Shown here: piece after piece, positions 1 to 10,848 of the stretch
How positions within the stretch are numbered: position 1 is the first letter of the stretch
Layout: each line of letters starts with the position of its first letter
Assembly: GCA_015501075.1 (NCBI GenBank)
Contig: JADNYJ010000093.1
Span: 62,001-126,000 of the forward strand
Origin: Gymnopilus junonius
Taxonomy: Eukaryota > Basidiomycota > Agaricomycetes > Agaricales > Galerinaceae
Length of the DNA stretch: 64,000 nt
Reading direction: 5' to 3'
Notes under the pieces: generated by a model
The model's input: the letters and a program-made list of their open reading frames with translations, nothing else
Told to the model about the DNA's origin: nothing
Databases searched by the model: none
Position numbers and translations under genes: made by a program

Positions 1-1050
1 ACTGCACTTGCAATAAATGAGACGTCTGATTCAATAACGACACTGTTTTGCTTCGTCCATGCGATACAAACAACAGTGAGGGCGCAAGATAAAATCGCCC
101 TGCTTCAAAAGTGAGTAATTACCCGTTACCTCTAGAAGAATTTCTGACCATAAAAAAGATGCAAGGGGAAGGGAGAGCAAAGTCCAGAACTCAATCGATT
201 CCAACGCAGTAGAACGATTGGATGCCTATGATTGTGAGGTATGTTGAATGGAGAACGCATCGTCACTAAATGTGTACGTACCTCCACCCATTTTATCCTC
301 GTCCTCTGACTCTTAAATTCACTTTTTAAAAATAAATATATCCCGCTGGACAACAGGCCACAAGCGGCACAAATGGCTGTGGTAATGGTGCAAGTACGAG
401 TGAATACGGTATCAATGACACCGTCAATCTGAAGCAACGCAATCGATAAGCTTACGTTGTGAGGCAGTGAGTAAGGAAAGGCTATGCGGCCAAAGCTTCA
501 AAAGTACTCACGGCAGAAGTAACCCGCATCCGACACGTGCCAACCTCCAAATACCGCACATCCTTCGAACAGTCTTCACCCACTGTGCGTAGCTCGAATC
601 GGCTATGATCCCCGATGATAACTCACTTCGTTCTTTGAATTTGAATTTGGCAGAAAAAAGGCGATACACCCCAAGGGTGTACAGCATGCAAACTGCTGCC
701 CACGCGAATTGTCGAGCATTTAACCACTTGCCTGCGTTCTGTGATTCTGCTCGCCCACTCGTGCTTCCGCCAGTCGTACGGCCTGGATCCCAAGAATAGA
801 AGTAGGAAGGCGCTGACGTATGCCGCGTAGATGGGGTGAAAGAAAAGTTTGAATCGAGCGTCGTTCGAGAATTAGGAAGACCGGCAGCCCCAATGTCAAA
901 AGAAATGGACTGGCCAACACGATGAGAAGGTAAGATTGCTCTAGAAGGGCTGGCCAAAACGGCGCCTTCACGGTTGTCCACCAGTGGATGATCTCGCACG
1001 GGTCCCTGGGACGGCGACTGTATAGAAAAATTGTCTTGCGGACCAGCCAT
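1..1050 (-). CDS. Multi-pass membrane protein, 3' end cut by window edge
   Basis: Start is the ATG at 1050 (N-terminus MAGPQDNFS). Exons read as 1050..512, 450..282, 225..130, with at least one more running off position 1. Introns at 511..451, 281..226 and from 129 are GT...AG and keep the frame exactly (539, 169 and 96 nt). The first ~110 residues are polar and Ser/Pro rich; hydrophobic helices follow (QFAWAAVCMLYTLGVY; TITTAICAACGLLSSGIYLF; FWTLLSLPLASFLW), separated by basic stretches such as KFKFKERSE. This is the layout of a polytopic membrane protein with a cytosolic, disordered N-terminus. I do not recognise the family. In-phase splicing of three exons into a helix-rich protein makes a real gene likely; the reading frame past intron 3 is uncertain. 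Confidence 0.6.
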
Positions 1051-1768
1051 CTGTAAAGTGAAATAGTCAAAGGACGGGAGAAGCCATATGTATGGCCTTG
1101 GAAGAATAGGCTGCGAAGCAAGGTTCTTATAAGACCGAGAGACTCGGGTTTGACGCGTTAATAATATATGGACCAATAGGTGAAAGGCAACACTGTTTTT
1201 AGAGCCGACCTGCAGAAACATTCGTTGGGATGTGTTTGACAGCAGTCGCGTAGCCAACAGGCGCTGACATATATAAGAACGACTCACTCCCGTGAATTTT
1301 ATACAAAGATGCCCTTGCAGCGGGATAGACTAGTTGAATTAGCCAGTCGCAGGCCGTTTCTCCAGTCTCGTGTTATGGAGCCATGGATACAATTGTAGCT
1401 GTACCTGGCTGTACCTGGCTGTACAAGCAGCCGTCAAAAGTTTGTCACAGTTTTATTTACTATTCTGGGAACCAGCCATCTAAGTATTGCGCAGCCTGCG
1501 CTCTGGAAATAAGCTTCAGCTGACCAATACAAAACGCTGCAGAGTCGTAGTCAGTCAACCAATCAACGTTCGAACTTCACATTTTACGCTTACCTTTAAT
1601 TTGCTAACGACTACAGTGAATGATAGCATCAAGTGAAGTCAAGCAAGTGGGCGTAACTTATTCCTTCATGAGGGACCATTGGAATGAATCCCGATTGAAT
1701 AATCCATGCCATGTATGTCGGCCGGAAGATGAATTTACATGTAGACATTGTCCAAATGGATGGAGTAT
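1051..1768. other. Intergenic, upstream of the membrane protein gene
   Basis: No convincing gene. It holds a short tandem repeat (1399..1424) and the presumed promoter/5' leader of the minus-strand gene that starts at 1050. Confidence 0.4.
1399..1424. repeat. 10-bp tandem repeat, 2.6 copies
   Basis: Unit CTGTACCTGG twice, then CTGTAC. Short and probably incidental, but exact. Confidence 0.75.
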
Positions 1769-2069
1769 CATCAGCAAGTCAGCAATTTACTTTTTAGCTT
1801 TTCCGCTTTTTTGGCCAATTGCTCGAAATTTTAGTATGTCGTATGGTTAGTAATGGCAAAGTTTCGCATCGTTTCATCTCCTGTGCCACGATTTGTGATA
1901 CAGAGAATTGATTTCGTGGTCCTCTTCAGCTCTGGCCTTTCTGAACGTTTGGTACAAAGTCTGCGCTTTTCGGGAATCCGGGCCCGGATTCTGATGGCCA
2001 GCTTTTCGTCCCTTTTTTACCTTTTTAGCTTGCACAAGCGAAAAAAAGCTAATTGCCAAAGTACCGGTC
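1769..2069. mobile_element. Short CATCAG-ended non-autonomous element (301 bp)
   Basis: Left end CATCAGCAAGTCAGCAATTT nearly matches the end of the 1.11-kb element at 21205. The right end, read on the minus strand, carries a CGCTTGTGCAAG block matching the other end of that element (20368 region). A 2-bp AT flanks both sides (1767..1768, 2070..2071), consistent with a 2-bp target duplication. The interior is only about 250 bp, A/T rich, with runs of TTTTT, and codes for nothing recognisable. It looks like a deletion derivative of the family forming the nested pair at 20348..22569. Family assignment is inference; the end similarity is seen directly. Confidence 0.55.
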
Positions 2070-2159
2070 ATATACCTCCAAGGAAGTCAATTTATTAGCG
2101 AAATTCAGTTCCTAAGTTCAAGTCTCCTTGTAAAATATGCAACGGCGGCCGTACTATAC

Positions 2160-4066
2160 CTACTTCTTTTCTAACTCTGCATCATCCGTTGAGTCTCCTT
2201 CCTCGTCAGCATCGTTTTCGTTTTCGTTTCCATCCCCCTTCCTTTTCGTTACTATTTTCTTTGCTTTTGACCTCGTTCCGCCTCCTTTCTTTCCCTCAAC
2301 ACTCTTTATTGCAGACTTCAGCTCAGTCGTTAAATCGTCGAAGACCACATCGTCTGCAACTTTACCACGGATGCTGGAACCCGAGAGGCGATTAAGAACG
2401 GCGATCTCGGTACCCCATACTGCGCGATTGTTGTCGAATGTAGGCGTTTCAAGGATAAGGGGGATATTTTGCGTTCTCGGATTGGTGAGGACGTGGTGGA
2501 AGGCTTGGAGTCCTAGATGGCCGCTATATGCAACATCAAAAACAGTCAAAATGAACGTAGTGGGAGAGATAATTACAGTCCAATGTTCTCATGTCTATCC
2601 TTCCTGGAATTACATGGTGTCTTGGAGTCGTTGAGGTGCATGGCGCGAAGGTATTTTAATCCGACTTCCTCCTCGAATTTTGTCACTGAAAAAATAAAGG
2701 ATGTCAAACTGCGAAAAATTGAAGTTGAATAAGATAAGGAAACATACATGTTGCGCTGCAGGTTCAGACTGAATATTAAGAAGCAGGGAAGAATCCAGAG
2801 GAATAACGTACTTCCACCCTTCTTTGGTGTGAATGTCATAGCCCTGATAAATAGAATCCACATTATCATGTGACAGGCAGAGTTAAAAAACGTACAGCTG
2901 CAAACGAATGACCTACATAAGTAGCAGTCAGCACGTCATATAATGGTATATCTGCTCAGAATAAACGTCACGAACATGTATCGAGACATATTCCGACGCG
3001 GCTCTTATCCTCTACGCGTTCGATAATTCCGGCGAGATGAGCAAAATTACCTCCAATAATATTACCAGCTCCTGCCTGTGTGAATCGATGGATTGAGAAA
3101 ACAACTCCGAGCATGCGAATCAAGGCATACCATGTTCTCTAAAACCGTAGTAATGACAGTTGTCTCCTTGTGAGCGCGGTTGATGCAATCCGCGATGTGT
3201 CCTAGCGAAGCCTCAGTGGTGGTTGCACCGACCGTGGACCCAGGACTACGCCATGATATTACAAAATGTATCACCAGATTCAGGAAATCTACTTACTGGA
3301 AATTGTATAGCTCCAAACCTAGCGCCTCACATCTCTTGAGATCATCTAAAAAGCATTCGTACGACTTTTCCCGCTTATCTCTATCAATTTAAATTTGAAG
3401 AAATCAATCGTCTCTTTAGCACGCTGAAATATAAATGGCTTACTCATCTGGGTTTGCGAGATTAAGGAGGTAGCTTCCATGTGGAAGAACCATCCGACTT
3501 GTATATCCAAAATCTTTCATTCTCTTCTTGAATTCTCTGACGGATTCGTCCTTCATAGGTGGAGATGTCCACTTTCGCTGAGATTTCACAAATAAGGCGA
3601 ACGCGTTTGCTCTGTAAAGGTGAGAAAGGGTAGGGCGTGAATTAGAAGAAATGACTTACCCTATGGATGCAGCGTTTACGACGGCATTTTCTACCCCTCC
3701 AGCAGCCGATACGTGAGCTCCCACTTTCCATGGCGTCTCCGCTCGCGGGAGGAAGTCGGAAGTGTCTATTGCGGCATGGTTCACCTTTGTCTTGCCCTTA
3801 TGACGTGCGTTGCCTTCCTGCTGCTGTTGTTCCATTGCCGTCTCTAATTGATCTACAGATGAACCAGTTGCGTCAATCTTAGCAGATGATTGAGAGGTTC
3901 ATCGGGAAAGGTAGTGAGGACAGGAGTTAAAACTACAAGACTCACCAGTGGGCTCTGAGTATTTCCCCCTCTTCTTCTTCTTGGGTCGTTCTGCCGTTGC
4001 CTGTGCTTCTGGATTGTCAGCCGCAAGTGTCGAAGCAAGCCTTTTGGAATGTCGAGTTTGAGGCAT
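2160..4066 (-). CDS. APN1: AP endonuclease IV (Nfo/Apn1 family)
   Basis: Class II apurinic/apyrimidinic endonuclease of base-excision repair: cuts 5' of abasic sites and removes 3' blocking groups, using three metal ions. About eight exons. Start ATG at 4066 (MPQTRHSKR), exon 1 ends at 3946, stop TAG at 2160. The N-terminal ~60 residues are basic (RPKKKKRGK), a likely nuclear signal. The TIM-barrel then follows in order: [91 protein letters not shown]. The expected metal-ligand His, Glu and Asp positions are all present, so the enzyme should be active. The C-terminal ~60 residues are Lys-rich, then acidic, a second nuclear-type tail. It sits alone between gene-poor stretches. Confidence 0.93.
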
Positions 4067-6816
4067 AGATATTATAGAAATAGTGTACTGTTTAGCAATG
4101 AAACTAGTTGTACTGTGAGTCGCGATGAATATAGGATAGACGTATGCTCTGAGCATAACACTGTTCAAGTTGTTCTGAGCGATGAACTGGTTATTCCTTG
4201 TTGATGCGGTATTTGTTTTCTATTCCGGTACCAAACAACGAAGCTGTCGCACGCTGCACGCCACACGGTTAGGCTCTTGCTCGCAAACTCCATGACATTG
4301 CCATGATGTCTTCCAGGACCGGCATTCTCCAAATGAACTTTAAAAACTGTTCTAAATACCGGATAAATTTTCCTTACATTATTATAAGGAACTTTCGCCT
4401 CAGCTGCACTAGATGCGAGTCGTTAATCAACTCTTAAACCAGCTGCTTGCAGTCACTGTCTGACGGCCAAATCTCTGGACAAACGGATACTTCGGGAGGC
4501 TTGGATTTAGTATGGCTCATTATTTGTCTAGATTGGCAATTTTCTGTAGCCCTGGGCTCTTGTTCCTCTTCGGTTCTGTTAATGAATTCGGTTCTTTAAT
4601 TTCTGCGGCTTCGACTATATAATTAATGAAGCAAGATCAGGAGGACTTTCCAAGGCCAGGCTCGACAGTGACAAAGTCTAGGAGCTAGAGTTCCCTCGTA
4701 CAAGGTATAGTCATACGTCACTGAAAATTGTGGACAGACATCCACTTCGAACTCTACCATATGCCGCAAATGCTTCCCCTGGGCTAATGACGACGGCTTC
4801 ACACCTTATATGTTTCATGAACTTACAGAGACAACTCAGTATCTTGCAACTCAAAAGTTGCAGTGACTGGTCTTGTCGGTAAGCACATCAGTTTGCGTCT
4901 CTTAGTAAGTCTTGTCTAACCTCCATCCTCTTGATGGGTTCATCATCCCAGATTCTTTTGATATTCGTCGAGTCAGATCGTTCGTGAGTCATAAAGAGCT
5001 CTTGCTTTTTCTGTTAATCAGAACACATGCTAATTCGCATGTTGATGTGGTTATTAACGCAGTCAGACGACTAACTCTGGATTTGGTTGCCAAAATAGGT
5101 TTCCTCCTTCTCACCGGAATGGAATCGATCGGATTCGCCGTTGGGGCTTGCGTCCAACATGTATTCGGTGTATTTAGCGACAGGACTTCAGAGCACTTAT
5201 AGCCTTGAGTAAACGATTTGTTAGAAGGCAAGATTTCACATCAAGTACAAACCTGAACGTTTCCATCTTACTGCTGAACAGGATACTGAGAGCGATTCGA
5301 GTATAAGTAGATGATATCAAGATGCTACTCAGTGTAAAGAACTCCTTACCCTAGCCCATTTTCGATTCCAGCTCTAAGCGCGGAGCAACCCCTGCAATGT
5401 GCTCACTTGCAACCCTTCCAGCGACCTTGAAATATATACATCTCAGGACGACATCAGCCCCGTTCTTCAGGCCCAATATTTCGCATTGTATCGCACCAAG
5501 ATGGAGACTGCATCTTAAATCAATCGGCTCATTGCAACGAAGACAATACTATCTCGCCCAGTGTATAGACCCACCATGCTGGCCTGAATTGATCATTCTC
5601 CTTACTGAAGGTGCGATCCTTACGCTGGCTAAGACAGATGAAGTAGGGAGCATTACCCAACTGCAGACACAAATCCAATGCATCGGGATTCGGTAAAATG
5701 CTCCTTTGTCCAGGCGATAAAATCATTTACGATAAATAATCAATGATTTATGGATACCTTATACCTTATGTACTTAGAGTACATCATAACAGCCAGGTTC
5801 CAAGCACGTGAAATGTCGCCTTTGATGCGAATCTGAAAATCATAAGTTCTATCATGCCGTTTAATTAAGCTCCGGTGCTGAATTGCTCTGGTTGGTACGT
5901 TTGGAACCTTCAGCCTTGTCTTCCACGGCACTAACTAGGTTTAACGATATGCCATCTAGGCATTCTCCGTACCTACCTGCTTCCTAATTGGCTTGGAGTC
6001 TGCCGTGCGTCGTCCTTAGTTAAGGAACAATCCAATAGGGATTTCCATCTTTCCATCTAAATCACATTCCCGGACCATAGTTTACTCTTACGTAGCTATG
6101 TAGGAAGGTATAAAAAATATTTCTGTCGTAAAGGTATGACGTCTATCATTGAAGCTCTCGTACGTATTTGCGATCTTCGAGTCACTACGATCTTTGTAGA
6201 CCCTGGAAGGAAGCTGCTCAATGTCAGCTTCTTTCTCGCCGTACGATGTTTAATACTCTGGCAGATTCGAGATAAGATAGAAGGTTAGGCGCTGGGCTTG
6301 GCAAAATATTTCGGAAGCTAAAGTCATTCAAGGATCAGCGAGAAGATTCTTTGTCCTCTTTTGTGATCCTAGGCACCGAAGAAAGATCTTGAAACGGATA
6401 CTTTCTGGCAAATGAGGCCGATCCTTATAACCGCAAACAATGGGAGATAGCAGGTTCCCATTAGGATCAGTGGGTTGGGTCAGTGGTCGGATCAGGGGAT
6501 GTACATAAGACAGACTAAGTCATCGACAATTACCTTCCGTCGAAAGCCAAAGGAGATAAATTGAACCAATGAGAGTTGTCGTTAGGCTGCCTACACCACG
6601 GATAAAACGTTTCATAAAAGTCGTCCAACGTTCCGAGGAGCAGGGGATATTGTAGTTTTGTGGACTACGCAGATAATTGAGGTCCTAGCTCAGGGATGGT
6701 AATGAGATCATTGTTCTTGCATATAAGTACATCGGACCCGGCCATTCGCCTTTCCTTAAATACAAGGGACTCTCATGACGATGCCATCCTTTACTACTCA
6801 AAGGGCAAAGGCTATT
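4067..6816. other. Gene-poor stretch
   Basis: Only short open frames without recognisable domains, splice structure or similarity (for example 5397..5696, 99 codons from an ATG). The part next to 4066 is presumably the APN1 promoter. I see no clear repeat, tRNA or transposon end here. Confidence 0.4.
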
Positions 6817-7050
6817 TTATAGCTCAGAAAGGTTAGTAACAAGACAACGTAAGTATACGTGAAGCAGAGGAATGCATGACCCATCACAAGAACACTCACC
6901 CGACCTCCAGCCACTAACCCAGTAAGTTCGGCCCAGAGAATCATTCATCATGCAGGAGTCACTGGATTGCGCCATATCACCTCGCGTGCCAAGGATCGCT
7001 GAAGCGACAGACAAAGCACAGAACGATATACATAGAAAACATAATTTCAT
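6817..7050 (-). CDS. Possible small secreted peptide
   Basis: An ATG at 7050 opens MKLCFLCISFCALSVASA, a good secretion signal with a likely cleavage site after ASA, followed by a short polar region with a few Cys. Unspliced, the frame runs to 6817 (77 codons) and gains Cys in GECSCDGSC. A donor (GTGAGTGTT at 6899) and a branch/acceptor (TACTAAC then TTTCTGAG near 6830) would instead give a ~52-residue peptide. Both are plausible. No family recognised; small secreted proteins of this size are common in mushrooms. Confidence 0.35.
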   Translation of the reverse strand: MKLCFLCISFCALSVASAILGTRGDMAQSSDSCMMNDSLGRTYWVSGWRSGECSCDGSCIPLLHVYLRCLVTNLSEL

Positions 7051-8810
7051 AGAATCATAAAGGGCTTCCTGAGCTGCAGAGTCGACCACGCGACATGAGG
7101 CGTACTAATCATATGTCCGAATCCCGCCGTTGGTCTTTATCATCTAAACTTTCTCCAGATAGCCTTGACCCAAGATCGATTAACATCGACAGCCCGAGAT
7201 GGAAATCGTACACGCATCAGGGATACCCATCACTGGGCCCAATTCGCCCAACACTGCAGTAGGTTCCGACGGGAGCCTGGGTTCCCTGAACGGCTGTGAA
7301 AATTCGAACTCGGGTCCGGCATGGTTTGTCTGCCAATAATGGCCATCTGGGAAAGGAAATAATAGGAAAGGGCAAATTGAGATTGATGATGTGTACTCCT
7401 TGTATTCGACATTAGATTGTTGTCATCTGATGCGCCACCAGTAGAAGGGTTAACCGTGTAAGTTATCAGACCACCACCTCTCAGGCTAAGTTAAGTCCTG
7501 CTAACCCTCTCACACGGTCCGATACCTCGCACGGCACGCATGAGTACGTAACTTGAAAAGGAAAGGTTCCCGGAGTAAACCAAGCTGTGAGGAGCTAGTC
7601 GAGGCTGAACCTACCGTCGTCCAACCATCTCCCCTCCATCCACAATGCGTAGACAGTGTACAGACAGAAAAGAAATCTATTAATGATTTTTGTACAACTT
7701 CTCTCTTCCTAATTCCAACCTTTTGACTCTAAAACGACGGCGAAAAAACAACACGGACCCCCGACGTATGATACAGCAGAATAATAATACGAGTTAAGGC
7801 CTCAAGCAGGGACGGATGATCGATCGTCCCTTTAGCAATCCTTCCCTCCACTTGCGTAGGTAGGTAGCGACCCGCGCCCACAGAAAGTAGAGCAGTACGA
7901 ATAACAGCCCCAGCGCCCATTTTTGTGGTTAAAAGAAACCAAAACTCCAAAAGGAAAGAAGAGAAAGAAGATCAAAGTCCAAACGACACGCTGAGAAGAG
8001 AAAAAGAGAGTGGGGTTTTCCATCGTCCAGGGAAAGGAAAGTATATACAGCTACTTATTTTTACGTAAAGAAAAAAAAGGAAACACGAAGGGTATGAAGG
8101 GATAAATAAAGAGCGACGATTGAATACCAGCAACATCCAAGAAAGGGGAGGGCGCAGGGTGTGTGGTGTTGGCAGGGCAATGGGAGGCGTACTGGTCGAC
8201 GCAGCCAGGGCAAGTGAGGGAACGTCCATGCAGGATCGACGATGGCGGTGAACGAAGGGGTTGATCAGCCGCAAAGTACAACAAGTATAACAACAATTCC
8301 ATTCAGGGCCTAAAAAATAAGTAGTACGTTCTTCTTCAAAAAAAAGGGGGGAGGGGGAGCAATAAGAACTCGAGATTCGAAACGAGGAGTGAACAACAGA
8401 TGGGGAGGGGAAAAAATGAGCACAACTATAACTGTAACAACGAACCCTGGTGTGTATGAACAGGAGGCGTAGGGCGTAGGACGTAGATAAGACAGAGGAG
8501 GTGAGTATATGCGGTTGGGATCGTAAGCATATGGGGTAGGGTATCTTGAAGCTCGGGTCTTGCTTATTGTACTTGAGCAAGAGCCGATATATAGAACAGA
8601 GATGAAAGAGGTGGGGGCATAGGCTGATTTAGAAGAACAGAGACGGGAAACAAGGAGGAAAGGAGATATAGAGAAACATAGCGTCTTGATGATTTGACAG
8701 GTGCTGATCTCTAAATGGCAGAGACAGCGAAGGCGCAGGAGTGTATCAAACACCAAGAAAGGAAAAAGAAGACGATGAAAGTGAGACAAAATGATCAACC
8801 AAAAGGCCGA
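7051..8810. other. Intergenic and probable 3' UTR of the bHLH gene
   Basis: From about 7700 to 8800 the plus strand is strikingly purine-rich (minus strand pyrimidine-rich). Long minus-strand frames here (for example 7972..8580) are Ser/Phe/Leu/Pro low complexity from that bias and lack domain signal. It most likely holds the 3' UTR and downstream region of the bHLH gene. Confidence 0.4.
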
Positions 8811-10848
8811 TCACATCATCATCATCATCATCGCGTTCCCATTATTCCCCCCACCAACACCAACGCCGATCATGTTCGCGTTCATCCCATTCCCGCCTCC
8901 CATTCCCATCGTGCCAGCACCGTGCTGCATGGCGCCATGGCCGTGATGACCGCTGTGCCCACCATATCCATGATGCATCCCGCCAGCCATACCAGGCATG
9001 CCATTCATCCCGCCCATACCCATGCCGTTCATCATGTATCCACCACCACCCTCCATCCTCCTCGGCACATTCATGCCTACATCGTATCCATGCGCTAGCT
9101 CATAAGAAGGAGAAGCGCCACCAGAGCCGACGCTCAGTACGCTGCCACTCCTGCCTCTGCCATGGACCGTAGCAGTCTTCATCTGAGATTGACTAGGCGA
9201 GACGGAGCCGCGGGCCTCAAAGGCTACAGCGCCGCTCAAGCCAATAGGGGAGACCGCCGTGTTGGGAGGGACCATCAACCCGTTGTCCAAGCTGCTAGTA
9301 GATACAGGCGAGCTGTGCACGGATCCACTGGATGGCCCAGTGAGCGAAGAAGTGTTGAGGCTCAGGTTAGGAGAGAGCACATCAGCGACGGGAGAAGGCG
9401 ACCCGTTGTGCGAGCCATTGGAGTGCGTGCTAGACGTGGAAGGGCGGTTCATGGCAGGCAGCCCGTGGGCGGTCGTGGGAGGAGTGAACAGGTGTTGTTG
9501 GCCTTGAAGCTGCCCTTGGTTGCCAAAAGGGCCTTGGGGTCCAAACCCTGCTCCGTGTCCCTGCCAACAGTGAATATATGCGCATCATTGATCAGTAAAG
9601 GCGCATATATGAACTAAAGCAAGCATTTCTCACCTGGCGATAACCTCCGTAGTAGTCCGTCCTTTGCTGATGATGCTGGGAGGGCATGTTGTGCGAAAAA
9701 GGGGTCTGAGCGCCGTTCTTCATCATCATAGCTGCGATGCGGGGATCATCGAGATCTTCCATATGATGGCTAGGATGGCCACCGTGATGGCCGTACATCT
9801 GCTGAGCATGATGTTGCTGTTGGATGTGATGCTGCATCTGAGGGTGCATAGCAACATGAGGCGACATATTTTGCTGGGAACTATAACCACCGGCGCTCAT
9901 GGGGATCATATCGTTATCCTCCACCTCCATGTACTGTCCGCCGCTGGGACCGAACCCATCGTCATCACCACCTATACCGTCCTCACCGTCCTCCTCCTCA
10001 CCGACGATACCGACGAGTTCCAACTCCCCACTGAGCACCATGCTGAAAGCCTCCCCTCGGACAGGTTCCTCAATTCTAGGAATACCAGCGCGGTCGCGCC
10101 ATTCGTTGATCTCGCGCCTGAGCGCATCAGCTTCATTCTTGAGGGCGCGCAACTGGGTGGAGGCGAGGATGCGGTGACGTCTCGATGCATGAATGTGGGC
10201 AATCGAGCTGTTGACGATCGAAGACTTGGAGGGCCGCCTGATTTGAGAAAGATTGGGAAGGAGGGAAGCGAGGTCCTGTGAGGAGGCAGATTTGGTTAGA
10301 TTGAATCAAGAAAGAAGACGGGAGCAATAGACATTGAATTGAAATAAATTGAAACGGGGAATGGGAGGATAAACTGGTGAGCCAAGGAAAAAATTGGAAA
10401 CACGACAACGTGACGGGCGGGGGAGAATAAAGTCCGGAATCAAGAGGGAAAAAGGAAATCAAATTCTCACCAAGAACCTGCCGTTCAGGGTTTCCCTTCG
10501 TTGCCTCTCCACCGCGTTATGAGTCGCGCGGCGTTCGGCAGTGTTGGCGCGTCGGCTGGGCTTGCGCTTCACGCCACCGCCGGAGGCAGCAGCAGCACCA
10601 GATGCAGCCGAGCCAGAAGTAGCGGCGGCGGCATTTGCATTCGAAGAGCCTTCGCTTGTGTTGTTAGCATTGTTGTTATTAGAGTTGTTCGAACTCGAGT
10701 TGGTATTGTTATTGCTGTTGCTGGACGCAGCGCTCGAGGCGTTGTTGTTGTTGTTGTTGTTGCCAGATCCGCCAGAGTTTGCAGTCGTGGTCGGAGACGC
10801 AGGTTGCGGGGCGTCGGAGGCAGGAGAAAGAGGAAGAGTCATGGCCAT
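8811..10848 (-). CDS. bHLH transcription factor
   Basis: Three exons: 10848..10471, 10275..9634, 9560..8811 (378, 642 and 750 nt; 589 residues). ATG at 10848 (MAMTLPLSP), stop TGA at 8811. Residues ~20-95 are Asn/Ser/Ala low complexity. The basic region is HNAVERQRR with H110, E114 and R118, the combination that in the family reads CACGTG E-boxes. Helix 1 (ETLNGRFL) is joined by the first splice to DLASLLPNL; loop and helix 2 follow (SKSSIVNSSIAHI), then a leucine-bearing helix (LRALKNEADALRREI), so it should dimerise. Next come an acidic stretch, a His/Gln-rich stretch and a Gly/Met/His-rich tail ending in six Met. Likely a nuclear regulator; targets cannot be told. The domain split exactly at an intron supports the splice model. 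Confidence 0.9.
8814..8832. repeat. ATC/CAT trinucleotide run at the end of the bHLH CDS
   Basis: Six CAT units on the plus strand give the terminal poly-Met run of the protein. The run is in frame and ends just before the stop. Confidence 0.8.

Noticed and set aside
4912..5202. 96-codon plus-strand frame beginning SNLHPLDGF
   Set aside because: The frame opens at TTG, not ATG, and has no domain or splice support.
7972..8798. Long minus-strand frames (202 and 162 codons) downstream of the bHLH gene
   Set aside because: They are Ser/Phe/Leu/Pro low-complexity readings of a pyrimidine-rich strand and overlap each other in different frames; no domain or splice support. More likely 3' UTR.
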